From: Bacteroidota bacterium
GTDB taxonomy: Bacteria > Bacteroidota > Bacteroidia > Chitinophagales > Chitinophagaceae
DNA: 10,585 bases
Direction of reading: 5' to 3'
Assembly (NCBI GenBank): GCA_947460795.1
Contig: CANHJA010000068.1
Location: 1 to 10,585, forward strand
Under the pieces are notes generated by a model. It did no database searches, had not been told where the DNA came from, and saw only the letters and a list, made by a program, of their open reading frames with translations. Below, piece after piece: positions 1 through 6,582 of this stretch. Position 1 is the first letter of the stretch, and the number at the start of each line of letters is the position of its first letter. Both the position numbers and the translations under genes were made by a program.

Positions 1-660
1 ATAAGAAGCATCAATCGTGTTAACTCTGTGATTGGTTCGTTCTGTTAAATTCTCTAATTCAGCTGGTGCAGAAATAGGTTGAAGATATTTCACATAAGGT
101 ACAGAGGCTAATTCACTCAGTTTAATTTCATTGATTTGCACAATTGCAGTGTGTTTATTTTTCCAACTTATAAATTGAATATTTTTTTGAGCAAATGAAT
201 TTAAAACTTCGTTTTGAGAGATCGTAGAATACAAGTCTACTAAAATTTCAATTGTTCCATTTTGTTTTACGATCCAATTTGGAATTGGTTTTTCGATTAA
301 TTTTTTATCAATTTTTGCAGTTGCTTGCATGGGCACAATGGCTCTGATTGATCTATTCTCTAACGCAGATTTTGAAATGTTTTTTGGAATAGTTGCTAAA
401 AATGCCCATTTAGGGAAATAATCAAAAAACTGAATCCCTGTTTCTGATTCTATTAACTTTCTTTCATTTAATGATGTCGCTTTATCAAACTGTATGATAC
501 AATAAACTTGATTATTAAATTCATAATCTTTCCAATTATTGAAATTTTTAATGTCTTGTATATTAGAAGTAGGTATAAATGACCCATTTTTCAAATGCAA
601 CATTTGAGCATGAAGACTTATACCAATTGAAAAAAATGATAAGAATAATAGTTTTTTCAT
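1..660 (-). CDS. Exported protein, probable N-terminal part of an S8 (subtilisin-like) peptidase; partial, cut by left edge
   Basis: The frame is open from the ATG at 660 to the window edge, 220 codons, so only the N-terminus is seen. Residues 1-19 (MKKLLFLSFFSIGISLHAQ) form a typical Bacteroidota Sec signal peptide with cleavage near HAQ. The rest resembles the pro-region of secreted Bacteroidota subtilases: an early FPKWAFLATIP segment, a 'P.PNWIVKQNGTIEILV' segment at about 144-160, then 'ELASVPYVKYLQPISAPAE', and finally 'TERTNHRVNTIDASY', the stretch that usually comes just before the catalytic domain. In that family the pro-region inhibits and folds the protease, and many members carry a C-terminal type IX secretion tag. 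Neither the catalytic Asp-His-Ser triad nor any C-terminal tag lies in the window, so peptidase activity is inferred from pro-region likeness only. No convincing promoter is visible upstream; the sequence before the ATG is A/T-rich without a clear Shine-Dalgarno. Confidence 0.62.
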   Translation of the reverse strand, partial: MKKLLFLSFFSIGISLHAQMLHLKNGSFIPTSNIQDIKNFNNWKDYEFNNQVYCIIQFDKATSLNERKLIESETGIQFFDYFPKWAFLATIPKNISKSALENRSIRAIVPMQATAKIDKKLIEKPIPNWIVKQNGTIEILVDLYSTISQNEVLNSFAQKNIQFISWKNKHTAIVQINEIKLSELASVPYVKYLQPISAPAELENLTERTNHRVNTIDASY

Positions 661-1010
661 TTTATAATTTTAAGATAAATAGTAATTAGCTTTAAAAGTA
701 ATAAATACTTTTCTAATTTGGCAATAAGACTTCATTTTTTATTCATAAATGAGGTAGTTTACAGGTTTTTAGAAAGGAATTATCTAACTAACAACTGCGG
801 TATTCATAAAAAGGAAAGCAAGTCACCTAGAAACAACATTACCATAATTCAATTTTATTATAAAAATAAAACAATAAAATTTCAATCGAATATTCAAATC
901 GAATATTCAATTTACTCATTTCAAAAAATGAAAATAGCCTTAAGAATTGGAAATTTTCTTCTCTTTAAAAATTAAAAAATAATTTTATTTATTGTATTCA
1001 GATTATTTTG
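661..1010. other. AT-rich intergenic stretch without a convincing gene
   Basis: This stretch lies between the start of the minus-strand peptidase-like gene and the terminator of the tRNA unit. It is very A/T-rich. An open frame of 85 codons starting at a TTG (718-975) shows no recognisable domain, low-complexity N/I/K/F composition and no plausible start, so I do not call it a gene. The upstream control region of the minus-strand gene should lie near 661-740, but no good TAnnTTTG box with a TTG partner is seen. A short tandem repeat lies at 884-909. Confidence 0.6.
884..909. repeat. Two tandem copies of a 13-bp unit containing the palindrome GAATATTC
   Basis: The unit AATCGAATATTCA occurs twice head to tail (884-896 and 897-909). 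Each copy holds the 8-bp palindrome GAATATTC (888-895 and 901-908). Two palindromic half-sites spaced 13 bp apart could be a binding site, but in DNA this AT-rich such a short repeat may be slippage or chance. No gene start is close. Confidence 0.5.
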
Positions 1011-1047
1011 AAAACAAAAAATCCCGACTCTTTCGAATCAGGATTTT
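1011..1047 (-). terminator. Rho-independent terminator of the tRNA-Gly/tRNA-Leu unit
   Basis: On the minus strand a 13-bp stem, AAAATCCTGATTC against GAGTCGGGATTTT with two G-T pairs, is closed by a GAAA tetraloop (1018-1047) and followed by TTTTTGTTTT-type sequence (1020-1011). The stem begins one base after the predicted mature 3' end of tRNA-Leu, so the terminator directly abuts the tRNA. Confidence 0.88.
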
Positions 1048-1048
1048 G

Positions 1049-1134
1049 TACCTCAGGCGGGACTTGAACCCGCACGGACATTGCTGCCCACAGGATTTTA
1101 AGTCCTGCGTGTCTACCAATTTCACCACCAAGGT
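1049..1134 (-). tRNA. tRNA-Leu (anticodon TAA)
   Basis: The 86-nt class II cloverleaf reads on the minus strand. The acceptor stem is ACCTTGG paired with CTGAGGT (two wobble pairs) with discriminator A at 1049. The D stem is GTG/CAC around AAATTGGTAGA. The anticodon stem CAGGA/TCCTG encloses the loop CTTAAAA, giving anticodon TAA, which reads UUA. A long variable arm (GGGCAGCAATGTCC region) is diagnostic of Leu/Ser/Tyr, and the T arm is GCGGG-TTCAAGT-CCCGC. The 3' CCA is not encoded, so a CCA-adding enzyme is needed. It is the second gene of a two-tRNA unit, 15 bases after tRNA-Gly. Open frames overlapping it on the same strand are artefacts. Confidence 0.95.
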
Positions 1135-1149
1135 AAATGATATTGAATG

Positions 1150-1222
<73 letters not shown>

Positions 1223-1253
1223 AATTTTTAAAAGATCTGTGTTATTGGGAGTG

Positions 1254-1283
1254 CAAATATAGATATTATTTCTATTCTACAAA
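1254..1283 (-). promoter_or_regulatory. Bacteroidota-type promoter of the tRNA-Gly/tRNA-Leu unit
   Basis: On the minus strand TTTG (1283-1280) is followed after 18 bases by TATATTTG (1261-1254). This is an exact match to the -33 TTTG / -7 TAnnTTTG consensus of Bacteroidota housekeeping promoters. The expected start point near 1250 leaves a leader of about 28 bases before tRNA-Gly. It is the best promoter in the window. Confidence 0.82.
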
Positions 1284-1365
1284 ATTTATAAATTACTTTT
1301 TTTGAAAAAATATTTCGCTCCTGAAATTTGTACAACACAAGGATATACTTATTGCTATTATCAAT

Positions 1366-1402
1366 AAAAAACCGACTCATTATATTCACAAGTCGGTTTT
1401 TT
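1366..1402 (-). terminator. Terminator after the DHS-like gene (symmetrical, could act both ways)
   Basis: A perfect 12-bp inverted repeat, AAAAAACCGACT / AGTCGGTTTTTT, encloses a 13-base loop. The T run on the minus strand follows the stem 11 bases beyond the stop codon of the DHS-like gene. The A and T flanks make it look bidirectional, although no plus-strand gene ends here. Confidence 0.85.
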
Positions 1403-1412
1403 ATCTTTTATA

Positions 1413-2387
1413 TTATTGTCCTAATATCCATGCAAAAATTAATGGTGCAACAATAGTCGCATCACTTTCAACGATAAATTTAGGAGTATTGATATCTAAT
1501 TTCCCCCAGGTAATTTTTTCATTGGGAACTGCACCACTGTATGATCCATATGAAGTTGTTGAGTCAGAAATTTGACAGAAGTAACTCCAGAAAGGAACAT
1601 CATGCCACTCTAAATCTTGATACATCATTGGCACAACACAAATTGGGAAATCTCCCGCAATTCCTCCTCCAATTTGGAAAAAACCAACTCCTTTGCCAGC
1701 ACTGTTGTTTCTGTACCAATCAGCTAACCAAACCATATATTCAATACCACTTTTCATGGTAGTAGCTTTCATTTCATTTTTTATAATGTAGGATGCAAAA
1801 ATATTTCCCATGGTGCTGTCTTCCCATCCTGGACATACTATTGGAATATTTTTTTCTGCAGCAGCCAACATCCAAGAATTTTTAGGATCTATTTCATAAT
1901 ACTGTTCCAACACACCGCTCAACAACATTTTGTACATGTATTCATGTGGAAAAAATCGTTCTCCTTTTTCATCAGCATCTTTCCATAATTTATGAATGTG
2001 TGATTGCAAACGACGAAAAGCTTCTTCTTCAGGAATACAAGTGTCTGTAACACGATTGTAATGATTTTCTAATAAATCCCATTCGTCTTGAGGACTTAAA
2101 TCACGATAGTTTGGCACTCTTTTATAGTGAGAATGTGCTACTAAATTCATGATATCTTCTTCCAAATTTGCACCTGTGCAAGATATAATTTGTACTTTGT
2201 CTTGTCGAATCATTTCAGCTAATGAAATTCCTAACTCTGCGGTACTCATGGCTCCAGCAAGAGTAATCATCATTTTCCCTCCTTCTAAAAGATGGGTTTC
2301 ATATCCTTTGGCTGCATCCATTAAAGCTGCTGCGTTAAAATGTCTGTAATTGTGCTCTATAAACTGTGATATAGGTCCTTTACTCAT
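1413..2387 (-). CDS. Deoxyhypusine-synthase-like protein (DHS family, bacterial type)
   Basis: The 324-residue protein belongs to the NAD-dependent deoxyhypusine synthase fold. Eukaryotic and archaeal DHS moves the aminobutyl group of spermidine to a lysine of eIF5A/aIF5A. Bacteria lack that substrate, and bacterial members are thought to act in polyamine synthesis, for example homospermidine-type aminobutyl transfer; this is family knowledge, not visible here. Visible motifs are ISCTGANLEEDI (about 68-79, NAD-binding region), VCPGWEDSTMGN (about 184-195), IGGGIAGDFPICVVPMMYQD (239-258) and SGAVPNEKITWGKL (about 284-297). The last holds the WGK lysine (K296), equivalent to the enamine/imine-forming lysine of human DHS, and the preceding glutamate (E290). 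The GGG segment reads GIAGDFPIC where eukaryotic enzymes have the KHH histidine, so that catalytic histidine is absent. It is full length, with a terminator on each side, so probably a single-gene unit. Soluble cytoplasmic enzyme expected. Confidence 0.9.
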   Translation of the reverse strand: MSKGPISQFIEHNYRHFNAAALMDAAKGYETHLLEGGKMMITLAGAMSTAELGISLAEMIRQDKVQIISCTGANLEEDIMNLVAHSHYKRVPNYRDLSPQDEWDLLENHYNRVTDTCIPEEEAFRRLQSHIHKLWKDADEKGERFFPHEYMYKMLLSGVLEQYYEIDPKNSWMLAAAEKNIPIVCPGWEDSTMGNIFASYIIKNEMKATTMKSGIEYMVWLADWYRNNSAGKGVGFFQIGGGIAGDFPICVVPMMYQDLEWHDVPFWSYFCQISDSTTSYGSYSGAVPNEKITWGKLDINTPKFIVESDATIVAPLIFAWILGQ

Positions 2388-2418
2388 ATTCTATTTTTTA
2401 TTTTAGTTCTAAATATAT

Positions 2419-2446
2419 AAAGCGATTCAACATATTGAATCGCTTT
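2419..2446. terminator. Perfect hairpin between lipoprotein gene and DHS-like gene
   Basis: AAAGCGATTCAA and TTGAATCGCTTT form a perfect 12-bp stem with loop CATA. It lies 21 bases after the lipoprotein stop and 31 bases before the DHS-like ATG. The longest T run (TTTTTTGTTTTTTG) follows on the plus strand. On the minus strand, which carries both neighbouring genes, only an interrupted TTTATATATTT follows. It probably ends the lipoprotein transcript but may work better against rightward antisense transcription. Confidence 0.7.
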
Positions 2447-2467
2447 TTTGTTTTTTGTATAAATTTA

Positions 2468-3016
2468 TTAAAGTTTAAGCAACAAAATACTGCAAGGTTT
2501 TGACGTGTGCGCAACAGAGTCTCTTGCTATTAAATAAATATTAATCTCTTGCAATGAAATATTTCCAGTTCCTGAATACCAAATATTTCCACAAGTATTT
2601 TGTAATGGAATGGTAAATGATGTTTTTTCAGGATTGATGGTTGCTGAAATATTTTGTGCAGTACAATTTGTACCTAAATTGTAGATTCGGATTTTATTTG
2701 CATAATCAACCACAGATGATATAGAAACCGTATAGTAAGGTGACGTTGTACCTGCATAACATTCGTCTTGTGCGAGGTAATTTCCAATAAATTTATCACT
2801 CCATCGAGTTTCACATTTTAAGCCTTCATATCCAACTGCACAATTACACATCCCGTCAGAACAAGTGCCTCCATTTAAACAGATAACATCTTTACAAGGT
2901 TGCAAGTTAGTGGTACTATTTTTTGTAGCATCTTTTTCACAAGCCGAAAATAAAACGACTGCGAAACACACGATGATAGAAAAAAAAGTGGTTGCTACTA
3001 TTTTAATGTTTTTCAT
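2468..3016 (-). CDS. Lipoprotein with an EGF-like domain
   Basis: The 182-residue protein starts with a lipoprotein signal: a hydrophobic stretch at about 6-22 and lipobox LFSAC with acylated C26, followed by E-K-D, which may favour surface display as in Bacteroidota lipoprotein export signals (inference). Residues 41-68 form an EGF-like module with six cysteines at 41, 46, 52, 57, 59 and 68 and the typical LNGGTC and GYEGLKC segments. Residues 70-182 look like the beta-rich C-terminal domain often found behind such EGF modules in Bacteroidota; it has four more cysteines (86, 118, 142, 175) that could pair in the periplasm or outside the cell. No catalytic motif is seen, so the role is unknown; binding or adhesion is a guess. 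The start is the ATG just before the signal peptide. A strong hairpin ends only 16 bases upstream of it, and no separate promoter is seen. Confidence 0.85.
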   Translation of the reverse strand: MKNIKIVATTFFSIIVCFAVVLFSACEKDATKNSTTNLQPCKDVICLNGGTCSDGMCNCAVGYEGLKCETRWSDKFIGNYLAQDECYAGTTSPYYTVSISSVVDYANKIRIYNLGTNCTAQNISATINPEKTSFTIPLQNTCGNIWYSGTGNISLQEINIYLIARDSVAHTSKPCSILLLKL

Positions 3017-3032
3017 TTTTTAAAATTAAAAA

Positions 3033-3069
3033 AATAATCCCAAAAATCGAAACTATTTTTGGGATTATT
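3033..3069 (-). terminator. 15-bp perfect hairpin with T tract after the 2TM gene, inside the lipoprotein leader
   Basis: AATAATCCCAAAAAT and ATTTTTGGGATTATT pair perfectly (15 bp) around the loop CGAAACT. On the minus strand the stem runs into a T-rich tail (TTTTTAATTTT). It begins 16 bases after the 2TM stop codon and ends 16 bases before the lipoprotein ATG. It is a good terminator for the 2TM gene, but it may also be a partial terminator or attenuator if the lipoprotein is transcribed by read-through. Confidence 0.8.
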
Positions 3070-3085
3070 GAATATGATAATGTAA

Positions 3086-3346
3086 TTAATTATTCTTTTG
3101 GCGTTGATATTCTTCAATACCCTCATCTTCATAGTTCGTATATAACGCAGCATAATGTCCGATAAACGACAATCCCCATGCAGCAGTAATCCAAATAGGC
3201 CAAACATAAGCCCAACCATTTACGTCCACTCTTAATGGAGCTTTATCATACGTCATCCATAAGATAAGATTTACAATAATGAAAACTGCTAAATGAATAA
3301 ATAGCTTTGTTCTTTGTTGTGGAGTCACTGGAATTTTATTTGCCAT
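3086..3346 (-). CDS. Small membrane protein with a 2TM domain
   Basis: The 86-residue protein matches the 2TM-domain family, small two-helix membrane proteins common in Bacteroidota, found alone or joined to LytS-type sensor kinases. TM1 spans about 15-32 and TM2 about 46-66. The second helix has the usual Trp-rich pattern (WPIW...AWGLSFIGHY) with a histidine at its end. Basic residues precede TM1, and an acidic tail (YEDEGIEEY) follows TM2, consistent with both ends in the cytoplasm. No enzymatic motif is present and the function is unknown. It is complete, with its own promoter box about 25 bases upstream and a strong hairpin downstream, so it can be a one-gene unit. Confidence 0.83.
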   Translation of the reverse strand: MANKIPVTPQQRTKLFIHLAVFIIVNLILWMTYDKAPLRVDVNGWAYVWPIWITAAWGLSFIGHYAALYTNYEDEGIEEYQRQKNN

Positions 3347-3371
3347 GAGAATTCTTTTTTATAATAGAATG

Positions 3372-3403
3372 CAAATGTAGTTTCTTATTTTAAAATTTGC
3401 AAT
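3372..3403 (-). promoter_or_regulatory. Probable promoter of the 2TM gene
   Basis: The minus strand reads TACATTTG (3379-3372), an exact TAnnTTTG box. A partial -33 element ATTG (3403-3400) lies 20 bases upstream. The expected start near 3368 gives a leader of about 22 bases before the ATG at 3346. Confidence 0.6.
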
Positions 3404-3579
3404 ATGATTTTCAATTGTTTTTCCACTTTTTTTTATATAAAAGGGGAGAATTGCGGCTTAATAAATGTGATATTGGGATGAGTAATGGATTTTTGAGCAA
3501 AAAGAAACGAGAAGTATTGTACAAAATATACTCAAGTATAAAGCCTACAGGTTCATTTAATCTTTATTATGTGTAAAAT

Positions 3580-4479
3580 TTATCCGCGTACACTCTTCAA
3601 TTGATCAATGTACATTTCTTTATACAACAGCTTGATAATGCCATCAGCCAGGCCAATTTGTGGGACAAAAATTTCACTGATATTTGCCCAGCGCATCACT
3701 GTTGTATAAATATTCAATGCAGGAACAATTACATCTGCCCTATCCTCTTTGAAGCCATATTTATGGATCCGTTCTTCTACCGTTAACGCATTCATTTCTT
3801 TGTAATATTCTTTTAAAATATCCAATGAAAGTGGCTTGCCATTTTTTCTTTTAGAAATCGAAAATACTTTATTAATATTTCCTCCAGAACCAATAGCGAC
3901 AGTATTTAACTTACAATATTTTTTTAATGCAACTTTCATTTCATCCCAAATAGCAGCGTCCACTTTATCTTTTAGCAAACGAATCGTTCCTATATTAAAG
4001 GATTGTTTAAATGAAATTTTATTATTTGAATACAGGGTAAGCTCTGTACTACCACCTCCTACATCGATGTATAAATAGTTACTTTTATTGTCTAGCTTTT
4101 CGGCTAAGTGAGTTTCATATAAAATTTCTGCTTCTTGACTTCCAGTTATTATTTCTATGTTAAGGCCAATTTCTTTTTGGATACGAGCTACAATTTGGTC
4201 TCCATTTTTTGCGTCTCGCATAGCAGAAGTAGCACATGCACGGTAGTTTTTTACGTCGTACACTTTCATTAAATGTCGATATGCTTTTAACGTTTCTATT
4301 AACTCACTTGTCTTGTGCTCAGAAATAATTCCAGATTCAAAAACATCAAACCCTAGGCGCAGAGGAACTCTTAACAAATTTACTTTTGTATAATCCAAAC
4401 TCCCATCTTTGTAGGTAGTGATATCTTGAATGAGCAATCGAGCTGCATTCGAGCCAATATCTATAGCCGCTAAACGCAT
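3580..4479 (-). CDS. ppx: Exopolyphosphatase, Ppx/GppA phosphatase family
   Basis: The 299-residue protein has the ASKHA-fold Ppx/GppA core. These enzymes remove terminal phosphate from polyphosphate or, in GppA, hydrolyse pppGpp to ppGpp. Motifs in order: phosphate-binding AIDIGSNAARLL (5-16), TSAMRDAKN (84-92), GSQEAEILYE (113-122) with the glutamates expected for the catalytic base, DVGGGSTEL (139-147), FNIGTIRL (161-168), GSGGNINKV (197-205) and DRADVIVPALNI (246-257). The length fits the short two-domain form without the C-terminal HD-like extension of E. coli Ppx. The start codon lies 12 bases after the ppk1 stop, so it is probably the second gene of a ppk1-ppx operon. That context favours polyP as substrate, though GppA activity cannot be ruled out. 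No clear terminator is seen downstream. Confidence 0.9.
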   Translation of the reverse strand: MRLAAIDIGSNAARLLIQDITTYKDGSLDYTKVNLLRVPLRLGFDVFESGIISEHKTSELIETLKAYRHLMKVYDVKNYRACATSAMRDAKNGDQIVARIQKEIGLNIEIITGSQEAEILYETHLAEKLDNKSNYLYIDVGGGSTELTLYSNNKISFKQSFNIGTIRLLKDKVDAAIWDEMKVALKKYCKLNTVAIGSGGNINKVFSISKRKNGKPLSLDILKEYYKEMNALTVEERIHKYGFKEDRADVIVPALNIYTTVMRWANISEIFVPQIGLADGIIKLLYKEMYIDQLKSVRG

Positions 4480-4491
4480 ATTGAATGCAAA

Positions 4492-6564
4492 TTAATATTT
4501 TTTTGATTGTAAATAATTATATATTTCAACTTGTGAGCGAATCCATTTTTCATTGAGTGTTCTGGTAACGTAATGATTTTGCTGTTTATTATCTAAAATT
4601 CGTGCTTTTTCATTTTCTACCAATTGAATGGCCAAAATATCTTTTAATTCTTGCTTGATATTTTTATCAAAAATTGGAGCGGTCACCTCTACCCGATGAT
4701 CAATATTTCTTACCATCCAATCAGCACTCGAAATAAACAAATCGTCTGTCCCTTTATTTTCGAAAAATAAAATCCGAGCATGTTCTAAATATTCATCTAC
4801 AATACTGATGGCATTGATATTTTGTACCCACTTGGTGTTGGTTGTAACCACACGACAAATTCCACGAACAATTAATTTTATATCGACCCCTACTTCCGCA
4901 GCCTTATATAATTCTTCTATCAATTTATCATCAGCCAAACTATTTAGTTTTAAAATGATGCTTCCTTGATGCTTTTTATTCGTTTGTTTAATTTCATTTC
5001 TAATTTTTTGAATAAAATATTCTCTGGTATTTATTGGAGATGTAATTAAATATTTACACTTATTTAATTCTGAATAATCAACAGGCTTTTCGATAAAATT
5101 GAAGACTCTATTTACATCTGAAAGTATTTTCAAATTTGCTGTAAGCAAACAATGATCGCCATAAAAACGTGCTGTATTTTCATTTAAATTTCCAGTACTT
5201 ACAAAGCCATAATACTTCAATTTTTTATTTACTCGTTTTGCAATGCTGCAAATTTTAGCATGCACTTTCATGTCCGGGAAACCGACTAATACTTTTACTC
5301 CTTCTTCTTCTAAAATACGTTTCCAAACAAGGTTTGCCTCTTCATCAAATCGAGCCTTCAACTCAATCACCACAGTAACTTTCTTACCATTTCGAACCGC
5401 ATTAATTAAAGCTTTTACAATTTTAGACTCCTTAGCTAACCGATAGCATGTAATCTTTATAGATTCTACAAACGGATCGATAGCAGCTTCTCTTAATAAG
5501 TCAATAATGCTGTCAAAGGAGTGATACGGAAAATGAAGCATCACATCTTGCCTATTCAACACATCTAAAATTCTAACTGGTTGAGTAAATAATGGATGTA
5601 CAAATGGTTTTTTACGAAGCAATCGTTGTTCAAATACTTCCATCGGGAAATCCATAAAATCTTTAAAATTATGAATACTTCCCCCTGGCACTAGCTGATC
5701 TTTTTTACTCAAATTCAACAATTTCAATAAATAATCCAACATGTTTTTTGGAATCGCTTTGTCATAAACAAGCCGAATGGCTTTCCCTTTTTTTCTATTT
5801 TTTAAGCCCTTTTCAATTTTTTCAATTAAGTTGGTATTGATGTCATTGTCAATATCTAATTCTGCATCTCGAGTAACCTTGATTATATAGGCTTCAAAAG
5901 AATTAAACCCAAATTGCGTAAATAAATTAGGCAAACAATATTTAATAATATTCTCTAATAAAATGATGTTTTTTTCATTTTTATTATTTGGCAATATCAC
6001 AAACCTAGGTAAATATTGAGTAGGAATTTCTATCAATGAATAGCTATTCATAAATGAATTTTCATTGTTCGATAACATACACGCCAAGTAAATCGATTTG
6101 TCATTTAAATTGGGCAACTCCGGAATACTCTCAATCATCAAAGGTGCAATGTGCGTTCGTACTTTGTCGTTGAAATAATTTTTGACAAATTCTTGTTGAG
6201 TTTTTGTCAATTTTGATTCATCAACTATGGCAATTTTATCTCGTTTTAATTCAACACAAATTTCATGATAAATTCGTTCAAATTCTTTTTGCTGTGTTTG
6301 TAATGTTTCTTGAATTTCTTTTAAAATTTCTTTCGGATTATTTTCTAAATATACTTTTGCTGCCTTCCCATATTGTAACATTCTATTGAGTGATGCAACT
6401 CGAACTCTGAAAAATTCATCTAAATTATTTGAAAAAATTCCTAAAAAACGAAGTCTTTCGGAAATTGGAACTCCATTATCATTTGCTTCTTGCAATACTC
6501 TGGCATTAAATGACAACCAGCTTATATCTCTAATAATTTGTGTTTTCTCTACTTTTCTTTTCAT
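4492..6564 (-). CDS. ppk1: Polyphosphate kinase 1
   Basis: With the start at 6564 the protein has 690 residues, the usual PPK1 length. PPK1 reversibly transfers the gamma-phosphate of ATP to a growing polyP chain via phosphohistidine. The N-terminal domain is recognisable from 'RDISWLSFNARVLQEA' and 'FLGIFSNNLDEFFRVRVASL' near residues 12-59. The two PLD-like C-terminal domains carry DMKVHAKI with H435, at the same number as the autophosphorylated His of E. coli PPK1, and EYLEHARILFFEN with H595, the second conserved His. Also present are KARFDEEANLVW (403-414) and SSADWMVRNIDHRVEV (about 612-627). The frame stays open to an ATG at 6585, but that extension (MYICIVF) is the sequence of a TACATTTG promoter box, so the ATG at 6564 is preferred. 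The gene leads the ppk1-ppx operon and is divergent from the DUF4412-like gene. Peripheral membrane or cytoplasmic enzyme. Confidence 0.95.
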   Translation of the reverse strand: MKRKVEKTQIIRDISWLSFNARVLQEANDNGVPISERLRFLGIFSNNLDEFFRVRVASLNRMLQYGKAAKVYLENNPKEILKEIQETLQTQQKEFERIYHEICVELKRDKIAIVDESKLTKTQQEFVKNYFNDKVRTHIAPLMIESIPELPNLNDKSIYLACMLSNNENSFMNSYSLIEIPTQYLPRFVILPNNKNEKNIILLENIIKYCLPNLFTQFGFNSFEAYIIKVTRDAELDIDNDINTNLIEKIEKGLKNRKKGKAIRLVYDKAIPKNMLDYLLKLLNLSKKDQLVPGGSIHNFKDFMDFPMEVFEQRLLRKKPFVHPLFTQPVRILDVLNRQDVMLHFPYHSFDSIIDLLREAAIDPFVESIKITCYRLAKESKIVKALINAVRNGKKVTVVIELKARFDEEANLVWKRILEEEGVKVLVGFPDMKVHAKICSIAKRVNKKLKYYGFVSTGNLNENTARFYGDHCLLTANLKILSDVNRVFNFIEKPVDYSELNKCKYLITSPINTREYFIQKIRNEIKQTNKKHQGSIILKLNSLADDKLIEELYKAAEVGVDIKLIVRGICRVVTTNTKWVQNINAISIVDEYLEHARILFFENKGTDDLFISSADWMVRNIDHRVEVTAPIFDKNIKQELKDILAIQLVENEKARILDNKQQNHYVTRTLNEKWIRSQVEIYNYLQSKKY

Positions 6565-6574
6565 AAAAACAATG

Positions 6575-6582
6575 CAAATGTA
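6575..6582 (-). promoter_or_regulatory. Probable -7 box of the ppk1-ppx promoter
   Basis: The minus strand reads TACATTTG, an exact TAnnTTTG match identical to the box before the 2TM gene. The start point expected about four bases downstream (near 6571) leaves a leader of only about 7 bases to the ATG at 6564. No good TTTG is seen 18-20 bases upstream, which lowers confidence and could mean a weak or activator-dependent promoter. Confidence 0.55.

Noticed and set aside
718..975. 85-codon open frame on the plus strand starting at TTG
   Set aside because: Rare start codon, low-complexity composition typical of translated AT-rich intergenic DNA, no domain, signal peptide or leader signal, and it includes the 13-bp tandem repeat.
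3013..3219. 68-codon minus-strand frame overlapping the 2TM gene and the hairpin
   Set aside because: It is out of frame with the recognised 2TM protein, runs through the terminator and has no family likeness.
3513..3532. Possible hairpin AGTAT/ATACT downstream of ppx as operon terminator
   Set aside because: Only five A/T-rich pairs with a 10-base loop and no T tract on the minus strand, so not supported as a terminator.
4488..4495. TTAATTTG on the minus strand between ppk1 and ppx as an internal promoter
   Set aside because: It mismatches the TAnnTTTG consensus in the second base, overlaps the ppk1 stop codon and has no clear TTG partner; the 12-base gap is better explained by an operon.
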